Part shown: piece by piece, positions 17,270 through 27,804 of the stretch
Position numbering within the stretch: the first letter of the stretch is position 1
How the letters are laid out: every line of letters starts with the position of its first letter
NCBI RefSeq assembly: GCF_013256425.1
Contig: NZ_CP053904.1
Location: 3,906,001 to 3,970,000, forward strand
Direction of reading: 5' to 3'
DNA length: 64,000 bases
DNA from: Hymenobacter sp. BRD67
GTDB lineage: Bacteria; Bacteroidota; Bacteroidia; Cytophagales; Hymenobacteraceae
Program-made: the position numbers and the translations under genes
The notes under the pieces: model-generated
Told to the model about the DNA's origin: nothing
What the model saw: only the letters and a program-made list of their open reading frames with translations
Database searches by the model: none

Positions 17270-18571
17270 CTAGCTCGGCTCGCTGTAGTCCAGGTCTTTG
17301 CCAAAGCTTTCGGGCAGGGTGCTGACAGCCCAGAAGGCCACCAGCAGCGACAGGCCACCCAGGGCGGCCGCCCCGCTGATGCGCCCGCCCAGGTGCGCCT
17401 CGGCCCAGCGGAAAGCCGGCACCAGCAGCACCACCGCGCCCCGCGCAAAGTTGGGGGCGGTGGTGGCCACGGTGGCGCGCAGGTTGGTGCCAAACTGCTC
17501 GGCCGCTACGGTTACAAACAATGCCCAGAACCCCACCGAGATACCCAACACAAAGCATACGACATAAAAAGTGGTAGGCGTAGCGCCTTGCAGACCAAAT
17601 AGATATACACCCACCATGAGCGTGCAGAATGCCAGAAAAAACTGCAAAGCCCGGTTGCGACTTTTCAGAAGCTGGCTGAGGCCACCGCTGAAAAAATCGC
17701 CGAATACCAGCCCGAAGTAGCACCAGAACACCGCCAGCCCGGCCGAGATAGCCGGCTCGCCGGCAGGCACCCGCACGCCCAGCGCCTCTGCAAACTCGGG
17801 CGAGAAGGTGATAAGAATGCCCACCACAAACCACAGTGGAATGCCAATGAGCAGGCAGCGCAGGTAGCGCCCCAGCAGCATAGGGTTGGTAAAAAGGCTC
17901 AGGAAATTGCCCCGAGCCACGGTGCTTTCTTTGGTTTTCTGAAACATGCCCGACTCGAATACACTCACGCGCAGCACGAGCAGCGCCAGGCCCAGCGCGC
18001 CACCCACCAGGTAGGCGTTGCGCCAGCCCAGGCGCTGGCCCACCCAGTAGCCCAGCATAGCCCCGCTCACGCCCACCGTCGCCACTACCATCGTGCCCAG
18101 GCCGCGCTTTTCCTTAGGCAGCGTTTCGCTCACCAGCGTAATGCCTGCGCCCAGCTCACCGGCCAGGCCGATGCCGGCTATCAGGCGCAGCCAGGCGTAC
18201 TGGTCAAGGGTATGCACGTAGGCATTGGCGAGGTTGGCCAGCGAATACATCAGAATGGAGCCGAAAAGCACCGACAGCCGGCCTTTTTTATCGCCCAGCA
18301 CGCCCCACAGAATGCCGCCCAGCAACATCCCGCCCATCTGCATCGAAAGCAGGTATTCGCCCTGGCTTTTAATAGCCGCCTTGTCAATGATGCCCAGCTC
18401 GTTCAGGCTCTTTACCCGCACAATGCTGAAGAGAATAAGGTCGTAAATATCAACGAAGTAGCCCAGCGAAGCTACTATAACGATGGCCGAAAACAGCTTG
18501 GTAGTCTGCACCGCAGACTTCGCGGACTCGTCTAGTTGAGGGGGCGATTGCGGGCGGGCGGGATTTTGCAT
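17270..18571 (-). CDS. MFS transporter (sugar-phosphate/proton symporter-like)
   Basis: A 433-aa protein with twelve membrane helices. Between helices 2 and 3 is the MFS signature WGVLGDKKGRLSVLFGS, and RLIAGIGLAGELGAGITLVSE matches the metabolite:H+ symporter group. The cytoplasmic loop between the two halves is short. Substrate cannot be assigned. ATG 18571 is chosen over an earlier in-frame start because MQNPARP opens a normal hydrophilic N-terminal tail. It runs towards the coiled-coil gene at 16788 with 113 bp between. Confidence 0.88.
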   Translation of the reverse strand: MQNPARPQSPPQLDESAKSAVQTTKLFSAIVIVASLGYFVDIYDLILFSIVRVKSLNELGIIDKAAIKSQGEYLLSMQMGGMLLGGILWGVLGDKKGRLSVLFGSILMYSLANLANAYVHTLDQYAWLRLIAGIGLAGELGAGITLVSETLPKEKRGLGTMVVATVGVSGAMLGYWVGQRLGWRNAYLVGGALGLALLVLRVSVFESGMFQKTKESTVARGNFLSLFTNPMLLGRYLRCLLIGIPLWFVVGILITFSPEFAEALGVRVPAGEPAISAGLAVFWCYFGLVFGDFFSGGLSQLLKSRNRALQFFLAFCTLMVGVYLFGLQGATPTTFYVVCFVLGISVGFWALFVTVAAEQFGTNLRATVATTAPNFARGAVVLLVPAFRWAEAHLGGRISGAAALGGLSLLVAFWAVSTLPESFGKDLDYSEPS

Positions 18572-18650
18572 GCTGAAAAGTACTATGCCGCCCCGACTTT
18601 TCGGGGGTGACAAGCTGCTTTTGCGCAGTGCTCCTCAATCCGGGCCCCGG

Positions 18651-19610
18651 CTAAGCTGACAGCTGCGCGGTATGGGCGGTAGTGGCGCAGCCGCTCTGGC
18701 AGCCGTGTTCCAGCTCGGCGTCTTCTACCTGCACGGTGCTGTGGTGAATATGAAACTCGTGCAGCAGCCCGGCCGAAAGGTTGGCCAGCCAGGTGGCATC
18801 GGCCCCGCCGGGCCGCACCAGGTGGGCCATCAGCGCCGTGTCGTGCCCATCGCTGCTCATGCTCCAGATGTGCAGGTCGTGCAGGCCCTGCACGCCGGGC
18901 TGACCCAGCATAAATTCTCGAACCTGCTCTAAGTCAATGCCGTTGGGCACCGCCTGCAGGCCCAGGCGGATGGTGTCGCGCAGTAAGCCCCAGGAGCCCA
19001 CTGCAATCACGGCGAGCAGCCCCAGGCCCAGCAGCGGGTCGAGCCAGGTCCAGTGCGTGAAGTAGGTAATGGCCCCGCCTACTACTACGCCCAGGCTTAC
19101 CAGCGCATCGGTAAGCATGTGCAGGTAAGCCCCGCGCACATTTACGTCACCCTTTTGACCCGCCCGAAACAGGAAGGCAGTGAAGCCATTCACCAGGATA
19201 CCGGCCCCCGCCAGGGCCATTACGGCCACGCCGTTCACGGGCTCGGGATGGCGCAGGTGGTCGATGGTTTCCCACAGCACAAAGCCCAGCGCCCCGTAAA
19301 GCAGCGCCGCATTCAGCAGGGCCGCCTGAATGGTAGCCCCGCGGTAGCCAAACGTGTAGCGGCCCGTGGCCGGGCGCCCCGCCAGCCAGGCCGCGCCCCA
19401 GGCCAGTGCCAGGCTCAGCACATCGCTCAGGTTGTGGCCGGCATCGGAGAGCAGCGCCGCCGAGTGGGCCCCGATGCCGCCAATCGTTTCGGCAATAACG
19501 AAAGCCAGGTTCAGGCCAATGCCTATGGCAAAGGCGGCGCTGAAGTGGCCGCCTGCCGGTGGCGCAGCATGAACGTGGCCGGCGTGGCTATGGTCGTGGT
19601 GGTGGGGCAT
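18651..19610 (-). CDS. cation diffusion facilitator family metal transporter
   Basis: A 319-aa CDF protein. The N-terminus is His-rich (MPHHHDHSHAGHVH), six membrane helices follow, helix 2 carries ALLSDAGHNLSDVLSLALAW (metal site H-D) and helix 5 carries HMLTDALVSLGVVVGG. The C-terminal domain has LHIWSMSSDGHDTALMAHL, as in CzcD/ZitB. It exports Zn2+, Co2+ or similar from the cytoplasm using the proton gradient. ATG 19610 is set by the His-rich start. The neighbouring TonB receptor and His-rich small protein suggest a metal locus. Confidence 0.92.
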   Translation of the reverse strand: MPHHHDHSHAGHVHAAPPAGGHFSAAFAIGIGLNLAFVIAETIGGIGAHSAALLSDAGHNLSDVLSLALAWGAAWLAGRPATGRYTFGYRGATIQAALLNAALLYGALGFVLWETIDHLRHPEPVNGVAVMALAGAGILVNGFTAFLFRAGQKGDVNVRGAYLHMLTDALVSLGVVVGGAITYFTHWTWLDPLLGLGLLAVIAVGSWGLLRDTIRLGLQAVPNGIDLEQVREFMLGQPGVQGLHDLHIWSMSSDGHDTALMAHLVRPGGADATWLANLSAGLLHEFHIHHSTVQVEDAELEHGCQSGCATTAHTAQLSA

Positions 19611-19699
19611 GTAAGGAAAGAGATTGGGCTCAGGGCCTAAACGCAAAGCCGGGGCATTGGATTCAGGCAAGACACAAGCTAAGGATGCCAGCCGGTAAA

Positions 19700-19731
19700 G
19701 GGGCATCGCCGGAGCAGGCCGGCAATGCCCC
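19700..19731 (-). terminator. terminator of the TonB receptor gene
   Basis: A stem of GGGGCAT(C)GCCGG with GCCGGCAATGCCCC, 12 of 13 pairs, between the receptor stop (19742) and the CDF gene. On the minus strand it is followed by TTT. Confidence 0.65.
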
Positions 19732-19741
19732 TTTTTATGCG

Positions 19742-22215
19742 CTATTTGAATGCCAGCGGCACTACCACTTTCAAGCTCACCGTGCGGCCCATGTTAAACA
19801 CGCCCCGGCGGCCCGTTACGTAGTTGAAATCTTCGTACTTCAGGCGGCTCAGGTGCGACTGGTAGGCCACATCGAAGAGGTTGTTGGCCGTGATATAAAG
19901 CGAAAACAGGGTTTTGCCCTTGGCATCGGCCACATCGGTGCCCGCTCCGGCGTTAAAGAGCGTGTAGGCCGGCGTAGCCGTTTCGGTGTCGTAGGCGGCA
20001 AAGTAGCGGTTCTGGGCGAAGGTTTGCTCCAGCTGAAAGCGGGCGTACACGTTGGTAAGTCGCTTGCCCTGGCGCCGGAAGTTGCCACGCAGCTCCGATT
20101 GCAAGCGGTCGGCCGGAATGAAGGGCAGGTATTGCTGGTCGGCGGGCACGTCGAGCTGGCGGGCGCGTACCATCGCAAACGAGTTTTCGAAGTGCAGCCA
20201 GTCGAGTGGGTGCGGGTGAAAATCGAGCGTAACCTCGCCGCCCTGCAGCCGGGCCTGCCCCTGCACATAGTTAAAAAGGCCTATATTCGGTCCGGTCGAA
20301 ACCAGGGAGTCGGTGCCGGCCCGGTTCAGCACCCGGCGCTCAAAAATGTAGTTGCTGATGCTGTTCTCAAAGGCATCAACTGTGAAGCGTACGTGTTCAG
20401 AAGTATAGCTCACGCCCGCATCTACCTGCAGGCTGGTTTCGGCCTTGAGGTTGGGCGCACCTACTTCGTAGCGAATGGTGCCCTCGTGCACGCCGTTGGC
20501 TCCCAGCTCGGCAATATTGGGCGCACGAAAGCCCCGCGATACGTTGGCCTTCACCGTGAGGCGGTCGCTCAGGTTATAAGCCGCGCCCACGCTGCCGCTA
20601 TAGTTTTGAAACGTACTCAGGAAGCCCGGAAACTTGGTTTCGGCCCCCGGCATGGTGGGCGCAGTGGGCTGCTCGGTAGTGCCATCCAGGTACAGGCTTT
20701 GGGCTGAGATGCGGCGCACGTCGTAACGTAGGCCACCGCTGAGGTCGAGGCTGCCAAACGATTTTTTGAGTACCCCAAACACGCCGCCCTCCGTAATGTC
20801 GTAGGCCGGAATTAGAAATTCGGTGCCCAGGTTGCGGTTTTGCTGGCGCAGGCCGGTGGTGCCCACGGCCAGGTTCCAGCCATTGAGCTCGGGCAGAAAA
20901 TAGCGCAGGGCGTAGTCCACGGTGCGCAGTTGAAAGTAAAGCTGCGCAACCTCGGGCGTAAGTGCGTCGCCGTATTCGCGCCGCAGGTTTTGCTGGTAAT
21001 TTACCTGCAAGGCCAGCCGCCCGCCTTTCTGGCCGATAATAAAGCTGTTGTCGGTGCCCAGGCGCAGGTGGTTGACTAGCTGGCGCGGCACGGCCAGGCC
21101 ATAGCCGCGGAGCTCGTCGTCGCTCACCACCCGCGACTGCACCTGGTTGCCCACGGCTACATCGCGCACAAAGCGGCCACTCAGGCTGTCGCGCACGCCT
21201 TCAATCAGGCCCAGATTCTGGTTGAAGGTGCTGAATGTGAGATGCGAGTAGCCCCAGGCTTTGTTCAGGCCCAGGTAGCCGTTGGCGTCCCACTCGTTGA
21301 AGCCCGAGTTGAAAACCCGGCCATCGTAGCGGTTCTGGTAGTCGCCGGCCACTTTGCGGGTGCCGCGCACCAGCCAGTTCAGGCCATTGATATTGCCCGC
21401 GTTTTCGAGCGAATAGCCCTGCTGGTGGTTGTTGGTCTGGTAGTTAGCCGTAGCCGTGCCCGTAATGTGGCCTTCGGCAATGGGGTCGGGGCCAGAAAGT
21501 TGATAACCCCCGCCATCGCATCCGAGCCATAGAGCAAGGAGCCGGGGCCCTTGATAATCTCGGCCCGGTCGATGCTGAACTCGTCAATCTCGATGCCGTG
21601 CTCATCGCCCCACTGCTGGCCTTCCTGCTTGGCTCCGTTGTTGAGAGTCACCACGCGGTTGTAGCCCAGGCCGCGCACCACGGGCTTGCTGATGGCCGCG
21701 CCGGTCGTAATCTGGCTCACGCCCGGCGTGTGCGCAATGGCATCAATCACGTTGGTCGAGGATGTCTGATTGAGGCGGGTGCGGTCTACCACCGTGGTGG
21801 GCACCGGCGAGCGCCGCAGCTCCGTAGCCTGCGACACGCCCGTCACCACTACCTGCCCGATTTCGGTGGCGGCGGGCGTCAGCTTCAGCTCCAGCGGCTG
21901 GCCGCTGTTGGTATCAACCAGTTGATTGATAGTATTGTACCCTAGCGATACTACCTGTATCAGAAACCGCCCCCGGGGCAGGTTGCTAAAGCTGAAGCGG
22001 CCGGTGGCATCGGTGGCAGTGCCTTGCTTGAGGTCGGGAAAAACGATGTTTGCTCCCGGTATGGCTTCGCCGGTGGCGGCGTCGGTGAGGTGCCCGGCAA
22101 AGGTGATGGCCGCCCGGGACCGGGCCGGTGCAGCTGCCGGGGCCACCTGCGCCCGAACTGGCAATGAAAACGATAGCGCGCTGGCTAGCAGCGCAGGAGA
22201 GTAAGTGCGAAACAT
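19742..22215 (-). CDS. TonB-dependent receptor (frameshifted)
   Basis: About 824 aa after repair. A signal peptide (SALSFSLPVRAQ) is followed by a carboxypeptidase-like regulatory domain (about 35-120: GHLTDAATGEAIPGANIVFP), a plug domain (NVIDAIAHTPGVSQITTGAA, RGLGYNRVVTLNNGAKQEGQ, IIKGPGSLLYGSDAMAGVINF) and a 22-strand barrel ending in a C-terminal F. The break is at the G run 21488-21491: one more base gives LAPDPIAEGHITGTATANYQ. The QWGDEHG motif after the plug loop and the gene's neighbours point to metal or metal-chelate uptake. ATG 22215 is set by the signal peptide. Confidence 0.88.
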
Positions 22216-22443
22216 TTGAATTAACGAAGCAGTAAGGAGTTGGAGCGCCGTGCGCTGCCAGTGCACACGCCTGGCTCCGCAAACAAACCCCAGCCAAAGG
22301 TCAGGGCCTGTTTGCATTTTCTCTAAAACCAAACCAGAGAAAAATCGGAGCAGCCGGCCGAGTAAGCCGGGCAGCATGCAGGTAGAGAACCAGGCGAAAA
22401 CGCTGATTAACAGGCAATGGCACCAAAAAATAGCGGGCAGCCT

Positions 22444-22785
22444 CTAGCTTACGGGTGGACCTCGCAGCGTGGTGCTGCGCAGGGCTACCGCCGAGCAAGC
22501 CAGCACCGCCGGTGCCGCCAGTGGCTGGTAGCGCAGGCCGAGGCGCGGCTGGGGCAAAGCCAACCGGCTGGACGCCTGAAACGGCACGTTGTAAAACTGC
22601 TCAGTCTGGCAGTGGCTGTGGCGCGGGCTCAGAAGCAGCTTGCCTTTGGGGCGCTGGCTACCCGTTAGCTCCGTGGTATGGCCGTGGTTGTGCAACGCCA
22701 GTACCCACGCCTCGGGCAGCAGCGTCCGCAGCAGGCAGAGCAGCAAGAGCAGGGCGAGGTAGGGGCGTAAAACGGTCCGCAACAC
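22444..22785 (-). CDS. His-containing small secreted protein upstream of the TonB receptor
   Basis: A 113-aa protein with a hydrophobic N-terminus (YLALLLLLCLLRTLLPEAW), then a His-rich patch (ALHNHGHTTE) and SPRHSHCQTEQFYNVPF, with H, C and Y that could bind metal. Short secreted proteins of this design often precede metal-linked TonB receptors in Cytophagales. The function is inferred. It is 228 bp upstream of the receptor start on the same strand. Confidence 0.6.
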   Translation of the reverse strand: MLRTVLRPYLALLLLLCLLRTLLPEAWVLALHNHGHTTELTGSQRPKGKLLLSPRHSHCQTEQFYNVPFQASSRLALPQPRLGLRYQPLAAPAVLACSAVALRSTTLRGPPVS

Positions 22786-23039
22786 GATAATGCTGAGTGA
22801 GCTTCTGTAAAGAGCCCGGTGGAAGTAAAGGGTTGCATGGAGCCGCCAACTTTACCGCCATGCACCGGCGACTAACTCCAAACTCGCAATTATGTTGCAT
22901 TAGCATGCGGGAACCGGATGCAGTTTGCTGCACAAGAAGTAGCCCCCGTCCTGGCCCGCAAGGCCGCGCTGCTTTGCCCGCTACGCATAGGGCATGCAAA
23001 ATCGATATAAGCCTAAGATATGGTATCTTGCGGTAAGGT

Positions 23040-23540
23040 ATGTGGTACTATGCGCTCTTCTCCGGTTTGGGTAAACTAAATCTCGGTTTTGTTCTATTAA
23101 TGGGGCTGGTCCTGGGGCCAGCTTTGGCTTGGGCGCAGGTACCTGCGCTCCTGCCCGGCCGTTGGGAGCTGCGCCAGGTCAGCTTTACGGCGGCCCAAAC
23201 GGTACCTCCCGAAGTGCTTGAGCAGATGAATAATCCGGAGGTGGCAGCACTAAACCGGGAAGTAGTAAGCGGGCTTGCGCACCTGCTGGTCGAGTTCCGG
23301 CCCGATGGCAGCTATCAGTTTACGATAGCGCGGCCGGGCCAGCCTGTTCGCCTGGAGACTGGTAACTATATAGTTAAGCAAGGAACGCTCTTTGCCCAAA
23401 GCCCAGCCACGGAAGGCGGCTCCTCATTCGATAACCAGCAGTTGATACAGGTAAGCCGCCGGAAGCTGATAGTAGATTTTCTGGTGGGCGACGCCTTGCC
23501 CGGCGTACGCGAGGAAATCGAGTACCGCCGGGTTCCGTAA
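23040..23540 (+). CDS. secreted hypothetical protein, lipocalin-like
   Basis: A 166-aa protein with a signal peptide (VLLMGLVLGPALAWAQ, cleaved near residue 33) and a mature part starting LLPGRWELRQVSFTAA, followed by FRPDGSYQFTI and TGNYIVKQGTLF. The GxW and DGxY pattern recalls lipocalin-like domains of Bacteroidota; no function is known. The 254 bp upstream hold no convincing gene. Confidence 0.65.
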   Translation: MWYYALFSGLGKLNLGFVLLMGLVLGPALAWAQVPALLPGRWELRQVSFTAAQTVPPEVLEQMNNPEVAALNREVVSGLAHLLVEFRPDGSYQFTIARPGQPVRLETGNYIVKQGTLFAQSPATEGGSSFDNQQLIQVSRRKLIVDFLVGDALPGVREEIEYRRVP

Positions 23541-23652
23541 AAGAAGCTAAAAAAATCAACCGAAAAAAATCCAAAAACGACTACTTGCCGTATTTGTTCA
23601 GCTTCCTGTAAACGTTAAGCATTGGCAAGCGCTGGTTCAGAGGCTGTTTACG

Positions 23653-24168
23653 GTGAATAAACGTATGATTATTAATAAAATAACTGAGTTCTGTATTCAG
23701 TACGATGAGATTTCAAGCCTGATGCGGGTGGCCTGGATGGCCGACCGGAATATGGAGCGCTTTCAGCAGGCCTTTACGCAGCTGCGCGTGCTGGTCAAGC
23801 GGCTTTGCGTGAAGCGTATAGTGCTGGAATTGAACATGATGCCTGATGTTCCGGTGTACGACCAGCTGTGGTTGAGCACCAAGTTTATGCCGGCTCTTTT
23901 TACTGTGCCGCTCGAGCAGGTAGTGATTGTGCTTTCGGCGCAGCGCGTCTACAATCAGCAGGTAGTGGAAGGCGTACTGATGGCGGTTGATGCTCAGCTT
24001 CCTTTCGAAGCACATTTTTTTACGCATCCTGCACCAGCACTGGCCTGGCTCACCGACGAGTCGCCCCGCCTGCCCGGTCTATGGGCCGAGTGGGTACATT
24101 ATTTCGGAGCTTTCTTCTCTTACTCCGACGAGGTGGCCGAGCCCCTGGCCGGCTACCAGCCCCAATAG
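23653..24168 (+). CDS. hypothetical protein, STAS-like helical/alpha-beta protein
   Basis: A 171-aa soluble protein with no recognised family. It reads MNKRMIINKITEFCIQYDEI, with LVKRLCVKRIVLELNMMPD and TVPLEQVVIVLSAQRVYNQQ giving alternating strand-helix character, which loosely recalls STAS/SpoIIAA-like proteins. Start could be the GTG at 23653 or the ATG at 23665. A terminator follows. Confidence 0.6.
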   Translation: MNKRMIINKITEFCIQYDEISSLMRVAWMADRNMERFQQAFTQLRVLVKRLCVKRIVLELNMMPDVPVYDQLWLSTKFMPALFTVPLEQVVIVLSAQRVYNQQVVEGVLMAVDAQLPFEAHFFTHPAPALAWLTDESPRLPGLWAEWVHYFGAFFSYSDEVAEPLAGYQPQ

Positions 24169-24225
24169 CCCCGTTTGCTGCCAACCTGGCAGCCGCCAAC
24201 ACCTTGGAACAGCCTTTGAAAAGCC

Positions 24226-24261
24226 AGGCTGACTGGCAGGCCCCGGCCTGTTAGTCAGCCT
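24226..24261 (+). terminator. intrinsic terminator before htpG
   Basis: A 17-bp stem with two mismatches (AGGCTGACTGGCAGGCC / GGCCTGTTAGTCAGCCT) and a 2-nt loop, followed by TTTTG. Confidence 0.8.
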
Positions 24262-24297
24262 TTTGTTATTTCACCCAACACTAAGTCAGCTATTCCG

Positions 24298-26126
24298 ATG
24301 TCCGAAACCGGCTCCATTTCCATCCATACCGAGAACATCTTTCCTATCATTAAGAAGTTCTTATATTCTGACCATGAGATATTCTTGCGCGAATTGGTCA
24401 GCAATGCCGTCGATGCTACCCAGAAGCTCAAGAGCCTGGCCGCGCTGGGCGAGTACAAGGGCGAAGTGGGCGAGCTGAAAGTGCGCGTGACGGTAGATAA
24501 AGAGGCCCGCAAAATCACAATTTCGGACCACGGCCTGGGCATGACGGCCGACGAAATCAAGAAGTACATCAACCAGATTGCCTTCTCCGGCGCCACCGAG
24601 TTTGTGGAGAAGTACAAGGAGAAGGATGCGCAGGCCAAAGACCAGATAATCGGGCAGTTTGGCCTGGGCTTCTACTCGGCCTTCATGGTGGCCAGCGAGG
24701 TGGAGATATGGTCGAAATCTTATAAGGAAGACAGTGTTACGGCGCACTGGACCTGCGACGGCAGCACCCAGTACACCATCGACGAGCCCACCGGTGAGCA
24801 CGCCAAGGCCGAGCGCGGCACCGATGTGGTGCTGCACGTAGCCGAAGACTCGGATGAGTTTCTGGAAGAAGCCCGGCTGCGCACCATTCTGAGCAAGTAC
24901 TGCAAGTTTCTGCCGATTCCGATTGAGTTTGAGGGCCAGCTGATTAACGATACGACGCCCATCTGGACCAAGCAGCCTTCGGAGCTGACCGACGAGGACT
25001 ACAAGAAGTTCTACCAGGAGCTCTATCCGATGAGCATGGATGAGCCGCTGTTCTGGATTCACCTCAACGTAGACTATCCGTTTCACCTCACGGGTATCTT
25101 GTACTTCCCGAAGGTGAAGGACGAGCTGCAATTTTCGCGCAATAAGATTCAGCTGTACTCGCGCCAGGTGTTTATCACCGACGAGGTGAAGGACGTAGTG
25201 CCCGAGTTCCTGATGCTATTGCACGGCGTTATCGACTCGCCCGATATTCCGCTGAACGTATCGCGCAGCTTCCTGCAGGCCGATGCGGCGGTGCGCAAAA
25301 TCAATACCTACATCACCAAAAAAGTAGCCGATAAGCTGGCTGAGCTCTTCCGCAAGGACCGCGCCGGCTACGAGGAGAAATGGGCTGATATTGGGGTGTT
25401 TGTGAAGTATGGCATGCTCTCGGATGAGAAATTCTACGACCGCGCCAAGGACTTCGTGCTGCTCAAAAGCGTAAGCGGCAAGCTTTACACGCTCACCGAG
25501 TACACCGAGCACATTCAGGCTAATCAGAAAGATAAAACGGACAATACGGTGGTGCTCTATACCACCGATGCCGAGGCCCAGCACGGCTTCGTGGCGGCCG
25601 CCCAGGAGCGCGGCTACGACGTGCTGAATATGGACCAGGTGCTCGACGCGCACTTTATTGGCCAGCTGGAGCAGAAACTGGAAAAAACCACGTTTAAGCG
25701 CGTCGATTCGGCTACCGTGGGCCAGCTTATTGAGAAGGAAGAAGCGCCCGCCAGCGTACTGAGCGAAGACGACCACAAGAAGCTGGAGGAGCTTTTTACC
25801 AGCGCCATCAGCAACCCCAGCATGCACGTCAAAGTGGCCCCCTCTCGCCGCAGGATGCGCCGGTGGTTATCACCCAGAATGAGTTTATGCGCCGTATGAA
25901 AGACATGCAGCGTACCGGTGGCGGGGGCGGCATGCAGATGTTCGGCTCGCTGCCCGACTCGTTCGACGTGACGGTGAATGCCAACAGCCCCATTGCGCAA
26001 AAAGCCTTGGCCGATGGCGGCGAAACCATTGCCAAGCAAGCCTTCGACCTGGCGCTGCTGGCGCAGGGCCTGCTGAAAGGCGAGGCTCTAACGGCCTTTG
26101 TGAAGCGCAGCACCGAACTGCTGTAA
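24298..26126 (+). CDS. htpG: molecular chaperone HtpG (Hsp90; frameshifted near 3' end)
   Basis: About 609 aa after repair, the usual Bacteroidota length. The GHKL ATPase domain has FLRELVSNAVDATQKL (Mg-binding Asn), DHGLGM and IGQFGLGFYSAFMV; the middle domain has FSRNKIQLYSRQVFI and SRSFLQ. It folds clients in the cytosol with ATP. The frame shifts at the C run 25838-25842: a sixth C turns APSRRRMRRW into APLSPQDAPVVITQNEFMRRM and opens the frame to 26126, restoring the dimerisation domain. As read, translation stops at 25899. Confidence 0.95.
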
Positions 26127-26137
26127 GCCTACCGACC

Positions 26138-26200
26138 AGAAGCCACACGCAAAACGCCCCGTTGCCCGTCCGGCAACGGGGCGTTTTGCGTGTGGCTTCT
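26138..26200. terminator. strong terminator with perfect 29-bp stem
   Basis: Arms 26138-26166 and 26172-26200 are perfectly complementary over 29 bp with loop CGTCC; the stem contains AAAACGCCCCGTTGCC. It ends htpG and lies 23 bp before the carboxylesterase ATG. Confidence 0.9.
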
Positions 26201-26223
26201 GTTTCGTGCTGCTATCTTTCAGC

Positions 26224-27795
26224 ATGAAGTTTTTTCTTGCTCTTTCTCTGGTGGCCGGGGCGCTGGCCGCCGTGGCCCAGCCCACCAAAAATTCTCCCAA
26301 TAGCTTAGCCAATAACCAGGTGCAGGTAGCCGGCGGGCGGCTGGCCGGCGCTACTGCGCCGAGTGGTATTCACGAGTTTAAAGGAATCCCTTATGCCGCG
26401 CCCCCCGTGGGGCCGCGGCGCTGGCAGGCTCCGCAGCCGGCCCAGCCTTGGAAAGACGTGCGGCCCGCCACCCAGTTTGGCCCCCGCGCCATGCAGCTGC
26501 CACTGTTCAGCGACATGAATTTTCGCTCAAATAGCGTGAGCGAGGACTGCCTGTATCTGAACGTGTGGACGGGCGCGCAGTCGGCCAAAGAGCGGCGGCC
26601 GGTGCTGGTGTATTTCTACGGTGGCGGCTTCGTGGCCGGCGATGGCTCGGAGCCGCGCTACGACGGCGAGGCGCTGGCCCGGCGCGGCATCGTAACCGTG
26701 ACGGTGAACTATCGACTCGGTGTATTTGGCTTCCTGGCCCACCCCGAGCTGACCAAGGAGTCGCCGCACCACGCTTCGGGCAACTACGGCCTGCTCGACC
26801 AGGCCGCCGCCCTGCGCTGGGTGAGCGATAATATCGCGGCCTTCGGCGGCGACCCGCAGCATATCACGATTGCCGGGGAATCGGCAGGCTCGTGGTCGGT
26901 GAGTGCCCAAATGGCCTCGCCGCTGGCCAAGAATCTGATTGTTGGCGCTATTGGGGAAAGCGGGTCGCTGCTGGGCTTACAGCCGCTGGCTACGCTGGCG
27001 CAGGCCGAGCAAGCGGGCGTAGCCTTCGCGACCAGCCTGGGAGCCAGCTCACTGGGCGCTCTGCGGGCGCTGCCGGCCCAGCAAGTGCTCGATGCCACGG
27101 CCAAGCCCGATGCGCCACGCTTCTCTGCCATTGAGGATGGCTACTTTTTGCCCCGGCCACCGGCCGAGATTTATGCCGCCGGTGCCCAGGCCGCCGTGCC
27201 GCTGCTGGTGGGCTGGAACTCGCTGGAAATGAATTACCCGTTTTTGCTGGGCCAGCTACCGCCCACCGCCGAAAACTACCGCAATACCGTGCAGAAGCTC
27301 TATGGCAGCCGCACCGCCGAGGCCCTGCGCCTCTACCCGGCCGGCTCTGACGCCGAGGCTGAGCAGTCGGCCAATGCCCTGGCCAGCGACCGCTTTATCG
27401 CTTATAGCACCTGGAAGTGGGCCGAGATGCACGCCCAAACCGGCGACCAGCCCGTGTACCGCTACCTGTTTGCCCGGCCGCGACCGGCGCTGCCGCCCGC
27501 CCCGGCAGCCAGTGGGGCGGTGCACTCTGCCGAGATTGAATACGCGCTGGGTAACCTGGGTACCAATAAGGTCTATAACTGGACAGCTGATGACTATAAG
27601 GTGTCGGATATAATGCAGGCTTATTTTGCGAACTTTATCAAAAGCGGCAACCCCAACGGTGCGGGCCTGGTCAACTGGCCCGCCGCTAACCGCGGTGCCA
27701 AAGGGCAAGCCCTGCGGCTGGACGCATCGCCCAAAGTTGAGGCGGAGGCAAACCGGACGCGCTATTTATTTCTGGAGCAGGCCGGAAAACAGTAA
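26224..27795 (+). CDS. secreted type-B carboxylesterase
   Basis: A 523-aa secreted esterase. After a signal peptide (LALSLVAGALAAVAQ) come the B-type motifs FKGIPYAAPPVGPRRW, SEDCLYLNVW, the oxyanion-hole FYGGGF and the nucleophile elbow ITIAGESAGSWSV (catalytic Ser). A Glu and a C-terminal His (AVHSAEIEYALGNL) complete the likely triad. It hydrolyses carboxylic esters in the periplasm or outside. ATG 26224 starts the signal peptide; an earlier in-frame start (26206) falls close to the htpG terminator. Confidence 0.9.
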   Translation: MKFFLALSLVAGALAAVAQPTKNSPNSLANNQVQVAGGRLAGATAPSGIHEFKGIPYAAPPVGPRRWQAPQPAQPWKDVRPATQFGPRAMQLPLFSDMNFRSNSVSEDCLYLNVWTGAQSAKERRPVLVYFYGGGFVAGDGSEPRYDGEALARRGIVTVTVNYRLGVFGFLAHPELTKESPHHASGNYGLLDQAAALRWVSDNIAAFGGDPQHITIAGESAGSWSVSAQMASPLAKNLIVGAIGESGSLLGLQPLATLAQAEQAGVAFATSLGASSLGALRALPAQQVLDATAKPDAPRFSAIEDGYFLPRPPAEIYAAGAQAAVPLLVGWNSLEMNYPFLLGQLPPTAENYRNTVQKLYGSRTAEALRLYPAGSDAEAEQSANALASDRFIAYSTWKWAEMHAQTGDQPVYRYLFARPRPALPPAPAASGAVHSAEIEYALGNLGTNKVYNWTADDYKVSDIMQAYFANFIKSGNPNGAGLVNWPAANRGAKGQALRLDASPKVEAEANRTRYLFLEQAGKQ

Positions 27796-27804
27796 AATTT
27801 TCAA

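Noticed and set aside
19559..20707. 382-codon plus-strand frame opposite the TonB receptor
   Set aside because: Opposite strand of a receptor with clear barrel and C-terminal sequence; composition is non-protein-like.
22797..23036. Possible small gene between the His-rich protein and the 23040 gene
   Set aside because: Composition is Cys/Pro/Arg-rich and unlike a protein, with no signal or motif.
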